From assembly GCA_023437225.1 (NCBI GenBank), contig JAEZGS010000006.1:61895-125894 (forward strand): DNA of 64,000 bases. Reading direction: 5' to 3'. Under the pieces are notes generated by a model, which saw only the letters and a program-made list of their open reading frames with translations, was not told the DNA's origin and searched no databases. This document shows, in pieces, positions 52,532 through 61,978 of the stretch. Both the position numbers and the translations under genes were made by a program. This DNA comes from Bacteroidota bacterium (GTDB lineage: Bacteria; Bacteroidota; Bacteroidia; Chitinophagales; Chitinophagaceae). The first letter of the stretch is position 1. Every line of letters begins with the position of its first letter.

Positions 52532-53917
52532 ATGCATAACAAACTCTCTGGCTGGGATGATACAATTGTTGCGCTTGCAACCGCGCCTGGCGTTGCGGCA
52601 ATTGGCGTGATTCGGTTATCCGGTAATGCCTCATTTGACATTGTTAATCGTTTATTTCCCTCGAAAAATCTCAAGGTGCAGCCTTCACATACCATACATG
52701 TTGGTTTCCTAAGAAAAGCCGGTGTGCGTCTTGATGAGGTGGTTGTATCGCTGTATAAAGGTCCGCATTCTTACACGGGTGAAGATGTTATAGAAATATC
52801 CTGTCATGGGTCGCCATTCGTTCAGCAACAAGTGATCGATGCATGCATCGAAGAGGGGGCGCGACTGGCAAAGCCTGGGGAGTTTACTCAGCGCGCATTC
52901 CTGAATGGCAGGCTGGATCTGACACAGGCGGAAGCGGTTGCAGATCTGATCGCATCAAACACATCAGCTTCACGAAACACGGCATTGCATGCCATGCGTG
53001 GCGGCTTCTCTAAAGTTTTGCGCGAGCTTAGGGAGCAAATGATAAAGTTTTCAGCCTTGATTGAACTCGAACTGGATTTCTCACAGGAGGATGTCGAGTT
53101 CGCAGATAGAAAACAATTCTATGAACTGATTGAAGAAGCGCAACTCGTTACTGCCCGGTTAATTGACTCGTTTCGACTTGGAAATGTGATACGGCAGGGG
53201 GTTCGTGTGGCCATCATTGGAAAGCCCAATGCAGGAAAGTCTACTTTGCTTAATAGTCTGCTTAACGAGAACCGTGCAATCGTAAGTGAGATCGCCGGAA
53301 CAACAAGAGATACCATCGAAGAAGTGATTAACATCGATGGAATATTATTTCGATTGATCGACACTGCAGGTATTCGTGAACATACAAGTGATGTGATTGA
53401 AAAGATCGGCGTGGAAAGAAGTATGGAAAAAATTCGCGAAGCAGATATCGTAGTGTATCTATTTGATGTGAACGAAATTTCAATTGACGAGCTTTCCAGG
53501 GTTCGGTCACAGTTTGATGAACAGGGAAAGCGTTACCTGTTGGTAGCAAACAAAGTCGATCTCTTTGATGAAGCCCTTGCCCGGGCTCGTTTTGAGTCGC
53601 AGGGAAATATCATATTCATATCTGCAAAAAATATCCTTCGCATAGAGGTCTTAAAAGAAAGACTGGTAGACCAGGTACTTGAAGGAAACGTGCAATCGGA
53701 CGACACCATTGTAACTAATGCGAGGCATTACCATGCGTTGAAGGAAGTGCAACGCTCACTCAATGATATCAGGGATGGGATGGATAGTGGATTGCCCGGA
53801 GACCTGCTTGCATTGGACATACGCAGATGTCTGCATTATCTTGGAGATATAACGGGCGAGGTTACCACTGAAGATCAGTTGGATTATATCTTCAGCAAGT
53901 TCTGTATCGGAAAGTAA
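52532..53917 (+). CDS. mnmE: tRNA modification GTPase MnmE
   Basis: The 461-residue protein has the N-terminal folate-binding domain (TIVALATAPGVAAIGVIRLSG, with HTIHVGFL) and a helical domain interrupted by the G domain: GKPNAGKSTLLNSLLNE near residue 226, GTTRDTIEE, DTAGIREH, and NKVD. It ends with FCIGK, whose Cys is typical of MnmE. With MnmG it builds the 5-carboxymethylaminomethyl group at U34 of tRNAs. It is a single gene after the tonB terminator. Confidence 0.96.
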   Translation: MHNKLSGWDDTIVALATAPGVAAIGVIRLSGNASFDIVNRLFPSKNLKVQPSHTIHVGFLRKAGVRLDEVVVSLYKGPHSYTGEDVIEISCHGSPFVQQQVIDACIEEGARLAKPGEFTQRAFLNGRLDLTQAEAVADLIASNTSASRNTALHAMRGGFSKVLRELREQMIKFSALIELELDFSQEDVEFADRKQFYELIEEAQLVTARLIDSFRLGNVIRQGVRVAIIGKPNAGKSTLLNSLLNENRAIVSEIAGTTRDTIEEVINIDGILFRLIDTAGIREHTSDVIEKIGVERSMEKIREADIVVYLFDVNEISIDELSRVRSQFDEQGKRYLLVANKVDLFDEALARARFESQGNIIFISAKNILRIEVLKERLVDQVLEGNVQSDDTIVTNARHYHALKEVQRSLNDIRDGMDSGLPGDLLALDIRRCLHYLGDITGEVTTEDQLDYIFSKFCIGK

Positions 53918-53991
53918 GTAACATTTGTTTCCGGAGTTATTTGGATATTTTGTTATGATGGAAAGAATAAGCTTTGTATCAAACTGATGTT

Positions 53992-54618
53992 ATGGATATC
54001 AATGAAATCAAACAGATATTCCCTGGCCTTGAAGCAGATCTTTACGATGAGATTGCAAATCATTCCACGGTCAGAGAAGTAAAGGCAGGCGAAACGCTTT
54101 TGCGGATGGGCCAAACCATTCGCTCCACAATGTTGATACTGGATGGAATGGTTAAACTATACAGAGAAGATGATGAGGGTAGAGAGTTCTTCATATATCA
54201 TCTGGATGCGGGACAAGCCTGCTCGCTTTCTATGGTTTGTGCAGCGAAACATCAAACCAGTGAAGTGCTTGCAAAGGCCCTGACAGATGCGACAGTATTA
54301 GCAATTCCATTGGAGTTCATGGAACAGTGGATGACGAAGTATAAGAGTTGGTATCAGTTTGTGATCACGTCTTATCAAAGCAGGTTTGAAGAAATGTTGA
54401 AAACCATCGATGCGATCGCTTTTTCAAACATGGATCAGCGCCTGGAAGAATACATAAAAAAACAGGTTGCCCGACTAGGCAATAATTTAAGAATCACTCA
54501 TCAGGAAATTGCAACAGATCTCAATACCTCACGTGAGGTCATCAGTCGCCTGTTAAAAAAGATGGAGGCAAAGGGCTGGATCATCATTCATCGCAATTCT
54601 ATTGAATGGACAAAATAG
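53992..54618 (+). CDS. Crp/Fnr family transcriptional regulator
   Basis: The 208-residue protein has an N-terminal cyclic-nucleotide-binding fold (VKAGETLLRMGQTIRSTMLIL ... GREFFIYHLDAGQACSLSMV) and a C-terminal Crp-type helix-turn-helix (ITHQEIATDLNTSREVISRLLKKME). It has two Cys (C77, C83) but no FNR-type N-terminal iron-sulfur cluster motif. Such regulators often respond to nitrogen oxides or oxygen in Bacteroidota; the downstream nosZ makes this plausible but unproven. The ATG at 53992 is preferred over a TTG six codons upstream. Confidence 0.88.
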   Translation: MDINEIKQIFPGLEADLYDEIANHSTVREVKAGETLLRMGQTIRSTMLILDGMVKLYREDDEGREFFIYHLDAGQACSLSMVCAAKHQTSEVLAKALTDATVLAIPLEFMEQWMTKYKSWYQFVITSYQSRFEEMLKTIDAIAFSNMDQRLEEYIKKQVARLGNNLRITHQEIATDLNTSREVISRLLKKMEAKGWIIIHRNSIEWTK

Positions 54619-54750
54619 GACTAAGCTCCGGCATGCTTTACTCACCGTTCGTTTTCGAAGTTACATTCACTGTGCTGTTGTGATCACCTAGGGTGTTTGA
54701 AGAAGGGCATAATTTTTATGACCTTTTCTTGCTACTAAAGATGGTTCACA

Positions 54751-55527
54751 ATGCTCCGACTATTTTTCCTGGTGCCAATTATCCTTGGCTACTCTTCATG
54801 TGGTGGCGACAATACAGGTTCCAATGCCGACGCTCCGGGTGCTGACAAGAGTGCGAAAAGTAAAGTATTGGAAGCAGGAGTAGATCTATTGCAAGACAAG
54901 GGTCCGCTTAAGAAAATAAATGCCTACCTGGACGGATTTCACTTTTATAATGGAAACATCAATGCTCAAATGGAAGCGCATCACTATGTTTCGCAGATTA
55001 ATGAGGATTTGTACCAGGCAATTATGTATGATGGTAACGGGGAAGATGCGAAGATTATGGGAGTTGAATACATCGTATCTGAGCGGCTGTTTAAAACGCT
55101 TCCGGAAGAAGAAAAGAAGCTGTGGCACTCTCACCATCACGAAGTGAAATCAGGTACACTAATAGCTCCAGGTATTCCAGAAGTAGCAGAACATGAACTA
55201 ATGGAGAAGCTTGTTTCTACGTACGGAAAGATTATACATACATGGCATACAGACCAAAACAGAAATCTGCCAGTAGGAGCTCCGCAAGTCATGATGGGAT
55301 TCACCAAAGAAGGCCAGTTGCAACCGGAGTTGCTTCAGGCGAGAGATAAGCGTTTCAACGTTTCTTCCGCAGAAAAGAAAAAAAACAGAGAAGACATTCC
55401 TATGCCAAATGTTGATCCAATGGCCAATGCATGGGAGAAGGGAGAAGTGCGGCAGATTGTAATATCAAACAAAGCGGACAGCGCAATGCATAAGCATCAG
55501 GGGCCGCCTTCACCTACTGAGAACTGA
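54751..55527 (+). CDS. Lipoprotein of the OBAP (DUF1264) family
   Basis: The 258-residue protein has a short signal peptide with lipobox YSSC (C17), then LDGFHFYNGNINAQMEAHHYVSQINED, with MGVEYIVSERLFKTLPEEEKKLWHSHHHEV and IIHTWHTDQNRNLPVGAPQVMMGFT. These are hallmarks of the oil-body-associated-protein-like DUF1264 family. The molecular role of bacterial members is unclear. It lies 132 bp after the Crp regulator and 13 bp before the DUF202 gene. Confidence 0.82.
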   Translation: MLRLFFLVPIILGYSSCGGDNTGSNADAPGADKSAKSKVLEAGVDLLQDKGPLKKINAYLDGFHFYNGNINAQMEAHHYVSQINEDLYQAIMYDGNGEDAKIMGVEYIVSERLFKTLPEEEKKLWHSHHHEVKSGTLIAPGIPEVAEHELMEKLVSTYGKIIHTWHTDQNRNLPVGAPQVMMGFTKEGQLQPELLQARDKRFNVSSAEKKKNREDIPMPNVDPMANAWEKGEVRQIVISNKADSAMHKHQGPPSPTEN

Positions 55528-55540
55528 AATCAAATTGTGA

Positions 55541-55939
55541 ATGGATATCAAAAATCAAGTAGAGAAAAAAGTGGCCGGTCCGGCCGATCATCTTGCCAAC
55601 GAAAGAACCTTCCTTGCGTGGATACGAACAAGTGTGGCGCTAATGGGTTTCGGGTTTGTTATTGTAAAATTCGCCTTGTTTATAAAACAAATTTCTCTTG
55701 CAGTTGGTGAAAAAGCTATCGTAGAAAGCAAAGGGAATTCTGTCTTTGTTGGTGTTGTCATGGTTGCTCTTGGTGCGATAATGTCAACATTGGCATACAT
55801 GCGTTACCGACACATAGAAAAGCAATTACGAAAGAACGCTTACTTTCCTTCAAAATGGTTATCATTATTGGTAACGATTAGTATTGTCATTGGTAGTATT
55901 CTTTTGATACTTTACCTGTTGCCGAATGTACGCATGTAA
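55541..55939 (+). CDS. YidH/DUF202 family inner-membrane protein
   Basis: The 132-residue protein has the DUF202 start LANERTFLAWIRTSVALMGFGFVIVKFALF. Two further membrane helices follow (VVMVALGAIMSTLAYM and LLVTISIVIGSILLILYLL), separated by YRHIEKQLRKNAYFPS. The function of the family is unknown. It is co-directional with, and 13 bp from, the DUF1264 lipoprotein. Confidence 0.85.
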   Translation: MDIKNQVEKKVAGPADHLANERTFLAWIRTSVALMGFGFVIVKFALFIKQISLAVGEKAIVESKGNSVFVGVVMVALGAIMSTLAYMRYRHIEKQLRKNAYFPSKWLSLLVTISIVIGSILLILYLLPNVRM

Positions 55940-55957
55940 GGTTTGAAACTGCAAGCT

Positions 55958-56395
55958 TTATCTTTCCGCAATCTCTTTAATCTTATCCATCGCGCGCGGC
56001 CAGGTCTTATCAAAATAGTCAAGATACTCTTCGGTGATGTCGATGTCAACAGTTAGCCTGGTTTGCTTATCAACTTCTTCAAGCGTGTAGTTTTCCATAG
56101 CGCCCGCCCATTGTTTGGTGGCTTCGCTATCAAAATCTTCCACGCCGTCTTTCAATGCGCCCAGATGTTTAAACGACATAAAACGAGGCGGAATGGTTTC
56201 TGCAATCGTTGCGATCATTCCATTGCCCTTGCCATCGCCAAACACTACTTTACTTCCCTTTTGCCAATTGGTTTCAACACGCGAACCTTCTGCAAACACA
56301 GCTGTCCATTCATTATAGGTTGATGTATTCCATAAAATTTCCCACACGCGATCTGCAGGAGCATTAACGGTGATTGTAAATTGTTTGCGTTGCAT
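55958..56395 (-). CDS. SRPBCC-fold protein
   Basis: The 145-residue protein starts MQRKQFTITVNAPADRVWEILWN, followed by TYNEWTAVFAEGSRVETNWQKGS and PRFMSFKHLGALKDG, the helix-grip fold of the START/SRPBCC superfamily (AHSA1/polyketide-cyclase-like). The ligand is unknown. It is convergent with the DUF202 gene. Confidence 0.82.
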   Translation of the reverse strand: MQRKQFTITVNAPADRVWEILWNTSTYNEWTAVFAEGSRVETNWQKGSKVVFGDGKGNGMIATIAETIPPRFMSFKHLGALKDGVEDFDSEATKQWAGAMENYTLEEVDKQTRLTVDIDITEEYLDYFDKTWPRAMDKIKEIAER

Positions 56396-56480
56396 GATAG
56401 TATTTAGACCGGTTAACTTTTCTATACTAACATACTACAACCTTAAACGGAATGCAAGTCTCAGTAAAAATTATTTAAGT

Positions 56481-57308
56481 TCAATTGAAGTACTTACTAT
56501 AGACCAGGACGTCACTGCGCAGTTGTAAGATATTGGATGTGTAGTTTTCGCTGTCTGCCTTGATCTTCTTAACGTCTCCCATCACCCTCTCAAGCCAAAC
56601 ATGCAGCGCGTCATGATCAGCTCCCTTCATCTTACATTCTTTTACAAGTCTATCAAGGGCAGATTGCATTTCCGTCAAAAACTGATCGCGCATTTGAACA
56701 TCTTCGTACCGCTTGTCTGTCGCCACATCAACTATGCGATCAACATTTGAATTGGTTGCGTCGTCCGCATTCCACTTCTGATTATTGATCAGTGCTATAG
56801 TAACTGGTTCAACGGTTGCAGTTGGGTTGGCTGATGCTTGATGTTGATGGTCACCAACAACTTCAATGTTTGATGCATTCATTTCAGTATGACGAATCTT
56901 TCCACCCAGGTGTGCGGTGCGAGCCATTAATGTACATGAAGCGATCGCTGCTATCACTAACAAGGTCCGTGTGGGCGTTACGAATTTGCTATATCTAATT
57001 GTGATCATGGCAGTGATGGCAATAGCTGCAGCAGCTATTGCCGCAATCATTGAAAAACCCGCAAACTCTTCGTGCTCTTCGATTGAATCGTGTTGTACTC
57101 CGGCTATATCCTCTACAATGTGTTCTGCTTCCTCACCGGAAAAGTAAACTGGAATGGCCGTAAGTCCGGCGATGATAAACATCCAATAGGAAGTGCGTAA
57201 CAATGTTGAGTTCTTTCCTACCATGCCGGCAATGAGTAAGGCCAGGGCAACAAACGCGAGGACAACCGGCACATGAGTAAACGCAAGGTGAAGTTGTGCA
57301 GCATTCAT
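56481..57308 (-). CDS. Predicted membrane protein, DUF2231-like
   Basis: The 275-residue protein has four membrane helices in the first 150 residues with His-containing segments LHLAFTHVPVVLAF and ARTAHLGGKIRHTE, followed by a soluble helical C-terminal domain (about residues 160-275). The His placement recalls DUF2231-type membrane proteins, some of which are predicted to bind heme; this is inferred. It precedes SRPBCC in the same direction with an 85-bp gap. Confidence 0.7.
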   Translation of the reverse strand: MNAAQLHLAFTHVPVVLAFVALALLIAGMVGKNSTLLRTSYWMFIIAGLTAIPVYFSGEEAEHIVEDIAGVQHDSIEEHEEFAGFSMIAAIAAAAIAITAMITIRYSKFVTPTRTLLVIAAIASCTLMARTAHLGGKIRHTEMNASNIEVVGDHQHQASANPTATVEPVTIALINNQKWNADDATNSNVDRIVDVATDKRYEDVQMRDQFLTEMQSALDRLVKECKMKGADHDALHVWLERVMGDVKKIKADSENYTSNILQLRSDVLVYSKYFN

Positions 57309-57401
57309 AAAAAAGAGGGTTTGTTTCCTACAAGTTAGCAGGTTACAAATCCTCTCTTTATGACTTGAATCGTAAAACTGAAATTTTAATCTGTATCGCG
57401 A

Positions 57402-58343
57402 TTACTTTGCCGGAGTGATGGTGATGTTGCGGTATTCAACGGGTCCGTGATCCCCCTGGATCATGATCGGGCCGGGTTCGCCTTCGTTGCTATCAAGTGC
57501 TCCGCCAGTAATACCGGGGATCTCCTGGTTGCAGATCACGTGTTTTCCATTAGCGATTATGTTGATCATCCTTCCAACAAGTGTAATGTCGTATGTCTGC
57601 CATTCGCCAGCAGGTTTTGCGGCCATTTCATTTGGTGTAAGGAAGCCATAAACACCTGCAAACAAATGCTTCTCCGGTTGCTTGCCCATATCGTCCTGAA
57701 TCTGCACTTCATACCTGCCTCGCAGATAAATTCCACTATTACTGCCTTTAGGATACCTGAACTCAATGTGCAATTTGAAATCGTTGTATTTTTCTTTTGT
57801 TATCAGGTTGGCTCCGGAACGGTCGCTTTTTAATACGCCGTTTTCCACCTTCCATTGGTTTTCGCCAAGTGCAGTCCATTGGTTCATATCGTTCTGCCCC
57901 AGCAGTTTTACTTCTTTTCCCCATACAGGTGCTTTGTCTCTTCGAAGCAAGGGAGCTTTCACCGCTGTCCAGCTATACGTCTGGCCATTAGCGGCCTTCA
58001 TAGTGCCGCTAAGTTTTTCTCCGTCAAGCTGTCCTTCAAATGAGAGGTCATTATCTTCTTCTTCCCATTGCGGAGGAAGGCTGAAATTTATTTTTCCTTC
58101 ATTAAAATGAATGATAGATATCGGTCTCGCGCTTCCTGTAATTCCAACATAAGAACCTACAAGGCGTTTAGAACCTGAATGAACAATTTCCAACCAGGAA
58201 GGGGCGGGTTTACCATCGACCATGATGGTCATATCCCATCTTCCTTCTAATGAACGCTGGTCCATATTGTTTACTGTTGATGATAATAAAATAACAGAAA
58301 GGCAAACTGCAATGAACGGTGCGAAAACGGTTGACTTACGCAT
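57402..58343 (-). CDS. DUF1080 (3-keto-disaccharide hydrolase-like) secreted protein
   Basis: The 313-residue protein has a signal peptide (MRKSTVFAPFIAVCLSVILLSS). An N-terminal module with SLEGRWDMTIMVDGKPAPSW follows, then the concanavalin-like DUF1080 domain with ENGVLKSDRSGANLITKEKY, FKLHIEFRYPKGSNSGIYLRGRYEVQI, GVYGF and IMIQGDHGPVEYRNITI. DUF1080 proteins bind or cleave keto-sugar disaccharides or polysaccharides; the substrate here is unclear. It is divergent from nosZ. Confidence 0.85.
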   Translation of the reverse strand: MRKSTVFAPFIAVCLSVILLSSTVNNMDQRSLEGRWDMTIMVDGKPAPSWLEIVHSGSKRLVGSYVGITGSARPISIIHFNEGKINFSLPPQWEEEDNDLSFEGQLDGEKLSGTMKAANGQTYSWTAVKAPLLRRDKAPVWGKEVKLLGQNDMNQWTALGENQWKVENGVLKSDRSGANLITKEKYNDFKLHIEFRYPKGSNSGIYLRGRYEVQIQDDMGKQPEKHLFAGVYGFLTPNEMAAKPAGEWQTYDITLVGRMINIIANGKHVICNQEIPGITGGALDSNEGEPGPIMIQGDHGPVEYRNITITPAK

Positions 58344-58544
58344 GTGCTGATAGATGCTTTGTTATTGGTTATAATTTTCGAACAATCAATGTACGAAATT
58401 ATCAATAGTTGTTTGCTGTTGAAACTTAGTTTTTCATAGTAAAATCTAAATGTAAAGGCATATGTTTTGCTGTTTTGCATTACATTAGATTAATGCTTTC
58501 CTGCACTTGCCTGGATAATTAGCGGCGTATGATCAGACGATGTA

Positions 58545-58559
58545 TTGCACGGCATGCAA
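58545..58559. promoter_or_regulatory. Short inverted repeat upstream of nosZ
   Basis: TTGCA-cggca-TGCAA is a perfect 5-bp inverted repeat centred 69 bp upstream of the nosZ start, within the 277-bp divergent spacer (58344-58620). It could be an operator of a Crp-type dimer but does not match the FNR-like boxes in front of the cco genes. The rest of the spacer shows no clear element. Confidence 0.25.
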
Positions 58560-58620
58560 GCAGTCCCCTTTGTCCCTATGTTTTACGATACTTTGAAATA
58601 TCCATTAAACATAGAATGCC

Positions 58621-60633
58621 ATGACACGACTCTTAATGTTTTTTGCTTTTGTATTTGTAATCAGTTCGCTTCATAGTTGCCGACCCCGTGATTCCAAGGC
58701 GGCAGTAAGTGGAGATGCGGCCAAACAGGTTTATGTTGAGCCCGGTAAGCACGATGAGTTCTACAACATCGTCTCCGGTGGTTTCAATGGCCAGATCAGT
58801 ATCTATGGTCTCCCATCCGGACGTCATATCAAAATGATACCGGTCTTTAGTATGCATGCTGAAAATGGTTGGGGATACAGTGAAGAAACCAAACCGATGT
58901 TGAATACATCTGTTGGGTTTGTTCCCTGGGACGACCTGCACCATATTTCATTATCTACAACTAATGGTGAACATGATGGAAGATGGGCCTTTGCGAATGG
59001 TAACAATACACCAAGGATTGCACGAGTCGACCTCAGAACTTTTCGGACAGTCGAAATACTTGAGATACCGAATAGTGCGGGTAACCACTCTTCGCCATAC
59101 ATTACACAAAACACAGAATATGTTGTTGCAGGAACACGCTTTAGTGTGCCGATCATGCGGAACGAAGATGTTCCGATCAACACATACAAGGAGAATTTCA
59201 AAGGCACTGTAAGTTTTATCAGCGTTGATAAAACTTCTGGTCATATGAACATCGCGTTCCAAATACTTACTCCAGGTGTCAACTTCGATCTCGCCCGTGC
59301 GGGTAAAGGAAAGTCGCACGGTTGGTTCTTCTTTAGCTGTTATAATTCAGAGCAGGCAAATACACTGTTAGAGGTGAATGCCTCATCACGCGATAAAGAT
59401 TTTGTGATGGCCGTAAACTGGAAGAAGGCAGAAGAGTATGTTCGAGCCGGCAAAGGAAAGCGTGTACCTGCAAATTATGCATCGAATACTTTAGATGAAA
59501 GGACGCATACTGCTACTTCAACCATGCGAAATGAAGTGCTTGTGTTAGATCCTGCCGAATGTCCCGATATGCTATATTTCATTCCATGTCCAAAATCGCC
59601 ACATGGAACTGATGTTGATCCAACAGGAGAATACATTGTAGCAAGCGGTAAACTGGCCGCAACCATACCTGTATTTTCATTTACAAAACTTCAGCAGGCA
59701 ATTGCTGCAAAAAACTTTGATGGCACTTATGACGGCCATCCTGTTTTGAAATATGAAGCAGTGCTTCATGGTGAAGTGAAAAAGCCAGGCCTCGGTCCAC
59801 TGCATACAGAGTTTGATGGAAAGGGCAATGCATATACGTCCATGTTTGTATCATCAGAAATTGTGAAATGGAAGATCAATGATCTTAGTGTAGTAGACCG
59901 CGTTCCCACTTATTATTCCATTGGTCACCTAATGGTTGCCGGTGGTCCAACCATGAAGCCTTATGGTAAATACATGGTCGCTTATAATAAGATCACCAAA
60001 GACCGTTACTTACCCGTGGGACCTGAGCTTCCTCAAAGCGCTCAGTTGTACGATATCAGCGGAGAAAAAATGAAATTACTATTGGATTTTCCCACCCTGG
60101 GTGAGCCACATTATGCAGAGTCGATCATCGCTACGAAACTTGCACCAAATTCAGTGAAGATCTTCAAGATCGAAGAAAATCAACATCCCCATGTAACGCG
60201 CGGCGAAAAGGAAGCGCGTGTGGTTCGCGAGGGTAATAAAGTTCATGTTTATATGACAGCAATCCGCTCACATCTGGCACCGGACAATATAGAAGGTGTT
60301 AAAGTAGGAGACTCTGTTTTCTTCCATGTGACAAATCTTGAGCAGGACTGGGACGTTCCCCACGGGTTTGCCATCAAGCAGGCGGCGAATGCAGAGATAC
60401 TGGTCATGCCCGGAGAAACACAGACTTTGGCCTGGAAACCCACAAAATCAGGGATATTTCCGTTTTATTGTACCGACTTCTGTTCTGCATTGCACCAGGA
60501 AATGCAGGGCTATATGAGGGTTTCGCCTTCAGGAAGTAATGTGCCTATTAAGTTTGGAATTGGAGCTACAGCAGCGGCTGACACAACCAGGCGCGCAGCA
60601 GGGGATACGACAAGAACAACAGCATCCCGCTAA
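58621..60633 (+). CDS. nosZ: Sec-dependent nitrous oxide reductase (clade II NosZ)
   Basis: The 670-residue protein has a Sec-type signal peptide with a possible lipobox LHSC (C20) and no twin-arginine motif, as in clade II (atypical) NosZ. The beta-propeller carries CuZ-type His residues (DDLHHISLS, AGNHSSPY, PHGTDVDPTGEY, LGPLHTEFDG, SIGHLM). The C-terminal CuA domain has H581 (DVPHGFAIK) and C617, C621, H625, M628. The enzyme reduces nitrous oxide to nitrogen in the periplasm. The short Thr/Ala/Arg-rich tail looks disordered. No nosD, F, Y or L gene is adjacent, and a strong terminator follows. Confidence 0.93.
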   Translation: MTRLLMFFAFVFVISSLHSCRPRDSKAAVSGDAAKQVYVEPGKHDEFYNIVSGGFNGQISIYGLPSGRHIKMIPVFSMHAENGWGYSEETKPMLNTSVGFVPWDDLHHISLSTTNGEHDGRWAFANGNNTPRIARVDLRTFRTVEILEIPNSAGNHSSPYITQNTEYVVAGTRFSVPIMRNEDVPINTYKENFKGTVSFISVDKTSGHMNIAFQILTPGVNFDLARAGKGKSHGWFFFSCYNSEQANTLLEVNASSRDKDFVMAVNWKKAEEYVRAGKGKRVPANYASNTLDERTHTATSTMRNEVLVLDPAECPDMLYFIPCPKSPHGTDVDPTGEYIVASGKLAATIPVFSFTKLQQAIAAKNFDGTYDGHPVLKYEAVLHGEVKKPGLGPLHTEFDGKGNAYTSMFVSSEIVKWKINDLSVVDRVPTYYSIGHLMVAGGPTMKPYGKYMVAYNKITKDRYLPVGPELPQSAQLYDISGEKMKLLLDFPTLGEPHYAESIIATKLAPNSVKIFKIEENQHPHVTRGEKEARVVREGNKVHVYMTAIRSHLAPDNIEGVKVGDSVFFHVTNLEQDWDVPHGFAIKQAANAEILVMPGETQTLAWKPTKSGIFPFYCTDFCSALHQEMQGYMRVSPSGSNVPIKFGIGATAAADTTRRAAGDTTRTTASR

Positions 60634-60657
60634 ATAAACTTTCGACACACATTTGAT

Positions 60658-60685
60658 GGGGTGCCATACCGGGCACCCCTTTTTT
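60658..60685 (+). terminator. Intrinsic terminator after nosZ
   Basis: GGGGTGCC (60658-60665) pairs perfectly with GGCACCCC (60672-60679), loop 6 bases, followed by six T. It ends 25-50 bp after the nosZ stop, so nosZ is probably a single-gene unit. Confidence 0.92.
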
Positions 60686-60693
60686 GGCCCTTT

Positions 60694-60712
60694 CGTTAAT
60701 GTTATGTTAACG
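60694..60712. promoter_or_regulatory. Inverted repeat downstream of the nosZ terminator
   Basis: CGTTAA-tgttatg-TTAACG is a perfect 6-bp inverted repeat, 59 bp before the next gene. A T-run begins a few bases later (60716-60721), so it may be an operator or a second, weaker terminator. Confidence 0.3.
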
Positions 60713-60770
60713 GCTGTTTTTTACCCAACGCTTTTGATTTGTGCCGGGGTATTGATAAAAACAGCAAAAA

Positions 60771-61958
60771 ATGATACAAGTTCTCAGAACCTCAAACCTT
60801 ATCCGCTTCACAGTAGCGGTTCTTGCATTTTGTTTCTTTAGTTCATGCGCCAAAGATGTACTGGACAAGTTTCCAGGCAACGCTAATCAGGGTGGTGGCA
60901 AAGTCGACACAGTCAAAACATCGCCCAATCCCGATACCAGCAAAATTCCGGTGCCACGGCCTTTAGTCGATAGTATAATCGTTCGTGTGCGCGCCATTGT
61001 TCAGGTGGGCGATATTACTTATGACAGCATTCCGGCTCGACTCCTTTTCACTTCCTTTGATAGTGCAAATGTTGCGCATTCGCGCACGCTGGAATTAACG
61101 CCAGGCGTGAACCAGGTTAAAGTGCCTAAAGCGCATATCGCATACCAATTGCGACTTTCCGCTTTCGGTCAAACCCTCGAGCAATCGATTGTTGCGGCGG
61201 AATACAATCCCGCAATGGTAATCGAGTTTAATGGCTCCAGGCAACCAAAGCGGCTTTCTAAAGAAGAAAGTTATCGCATGATCGATGGCCAGGCCGTACC
61301 AGACGGTCAGACATTTTATGAGTATGCGGCAAACAACCGCTTGTCAAGGATAGTGTATTACAAGAAATTCCCTCACAGTGCGGATCTCCAGTTGGATTTC
61401 TCAGAGCAATATAACTATGAGTCAGGCAGGCTAAAAATCATTAACCTGTATACCTATTATAACGAGCGCATGGGATTCATTGAATTCGTGTATGACGGTT
61501 CGGGCAGGATCACCAATATGCACCAGGAAATGTCTGGTCAGCATACCTATGCCGCAGTGAATCACGCATTGTTCAACGGAGAAGGAAGCATCGGTATTGA
61601 CTATCTCTACCATACCGGCCAAGCAATGGAGTACGTGATGGAATTCAGTGGTGGCAACAAGGTATCCGAAGCAGGAACAACATCGGCAGGCAAGAGCGAA
61701 GGAGGGGGATTTACATACGATCACTATATCAACCCGTACGCACACATGGGAATGCTTAATATCTATCTTTCCAACAGCTCAAAAAACAATCTGATTGCAC
61801 AACAGAAAGGTTACTCCGGAAGCATCCCATCTGCTGTACCTTATAAGTATGAATACAAGTATGACGCCGATGGATACCCGGTGGAACTATTAAAAAGTTT
61901 CCGTTCATACCTTGACGGTAAACATCTTTATCAAATCAAGACTGTTTACACTTATTAA
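60771..61958 (+). CDS. Uncharacterised lipoprotein with YD-like C-terminal repeats
   Basis: The 395-residue protein has a signal peptide with lipobox FSSC (C26), a Pro/Asp/Lys-rich linker and a first beta-type domain (about residues 60-150). A C-terminal region follows with segments like NRLSRIVYYKKF, FIEFVYDGSGRITNMHQE and YKYEYKYDADGYPVELLK that resemble RHS/YD-type beta-hairpins. The function is unknown; it is probably exposed in the envelope. It lies 20 bp before the next lipoprotein gene. Confidence 0.75.
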   Translation: MIQVLRTSNLIRFTVAVLAFCFFSSCAKDVLDKFPGNANQGGGKVDTVKTSPNPDTSKIPVPRPLVDSIIVRVRAIVQVGDITYDSIPARLLFTSFDSANVAHSRTLELTPGVNQVKVPKAHIAYQLRLSAFGQTLEQSIVAAEYNPAMVIEFNGSRQPKRLSKEESYRMIDGQAVPDGQTFYEYAANNRLSRIVYYKKFPHSADLQLDFSEQYNYESGRLKIINLYTYYNERMGFIEFVYDGSGRITNMHQEMSGQHTYAAVNHALFNGEGSIGIDYLYHTGQAMEYVMEFSGGNKVSEAGTTSAGKSEGGGFTYDHYINPYAHMGMLNIYLSNSSKNNLIAQQKGYSGSIPSAVPYKYEYKYDADGYPVELLKSFRSYLDGKHLYQIKTVYTY

Positions 61959-61978
61959 GAATTACTAACTTTTACGCC

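Noticed and set aside
54680..54687. GTGATCAC palindrome between the Crp regulator and the DUF1264 gene
   Set aside because: Short perfect palindromes of this size are expected by chance, and the two half sites are adjacent without the 6-base spacer of a Crp box.
60653..60841. 62-codon frame covering the region after nosZ
   Set aside because: It spans the nosZ terminator hairpin and overlaps the start of the next lipoprotein gene; no recognisable protein features.
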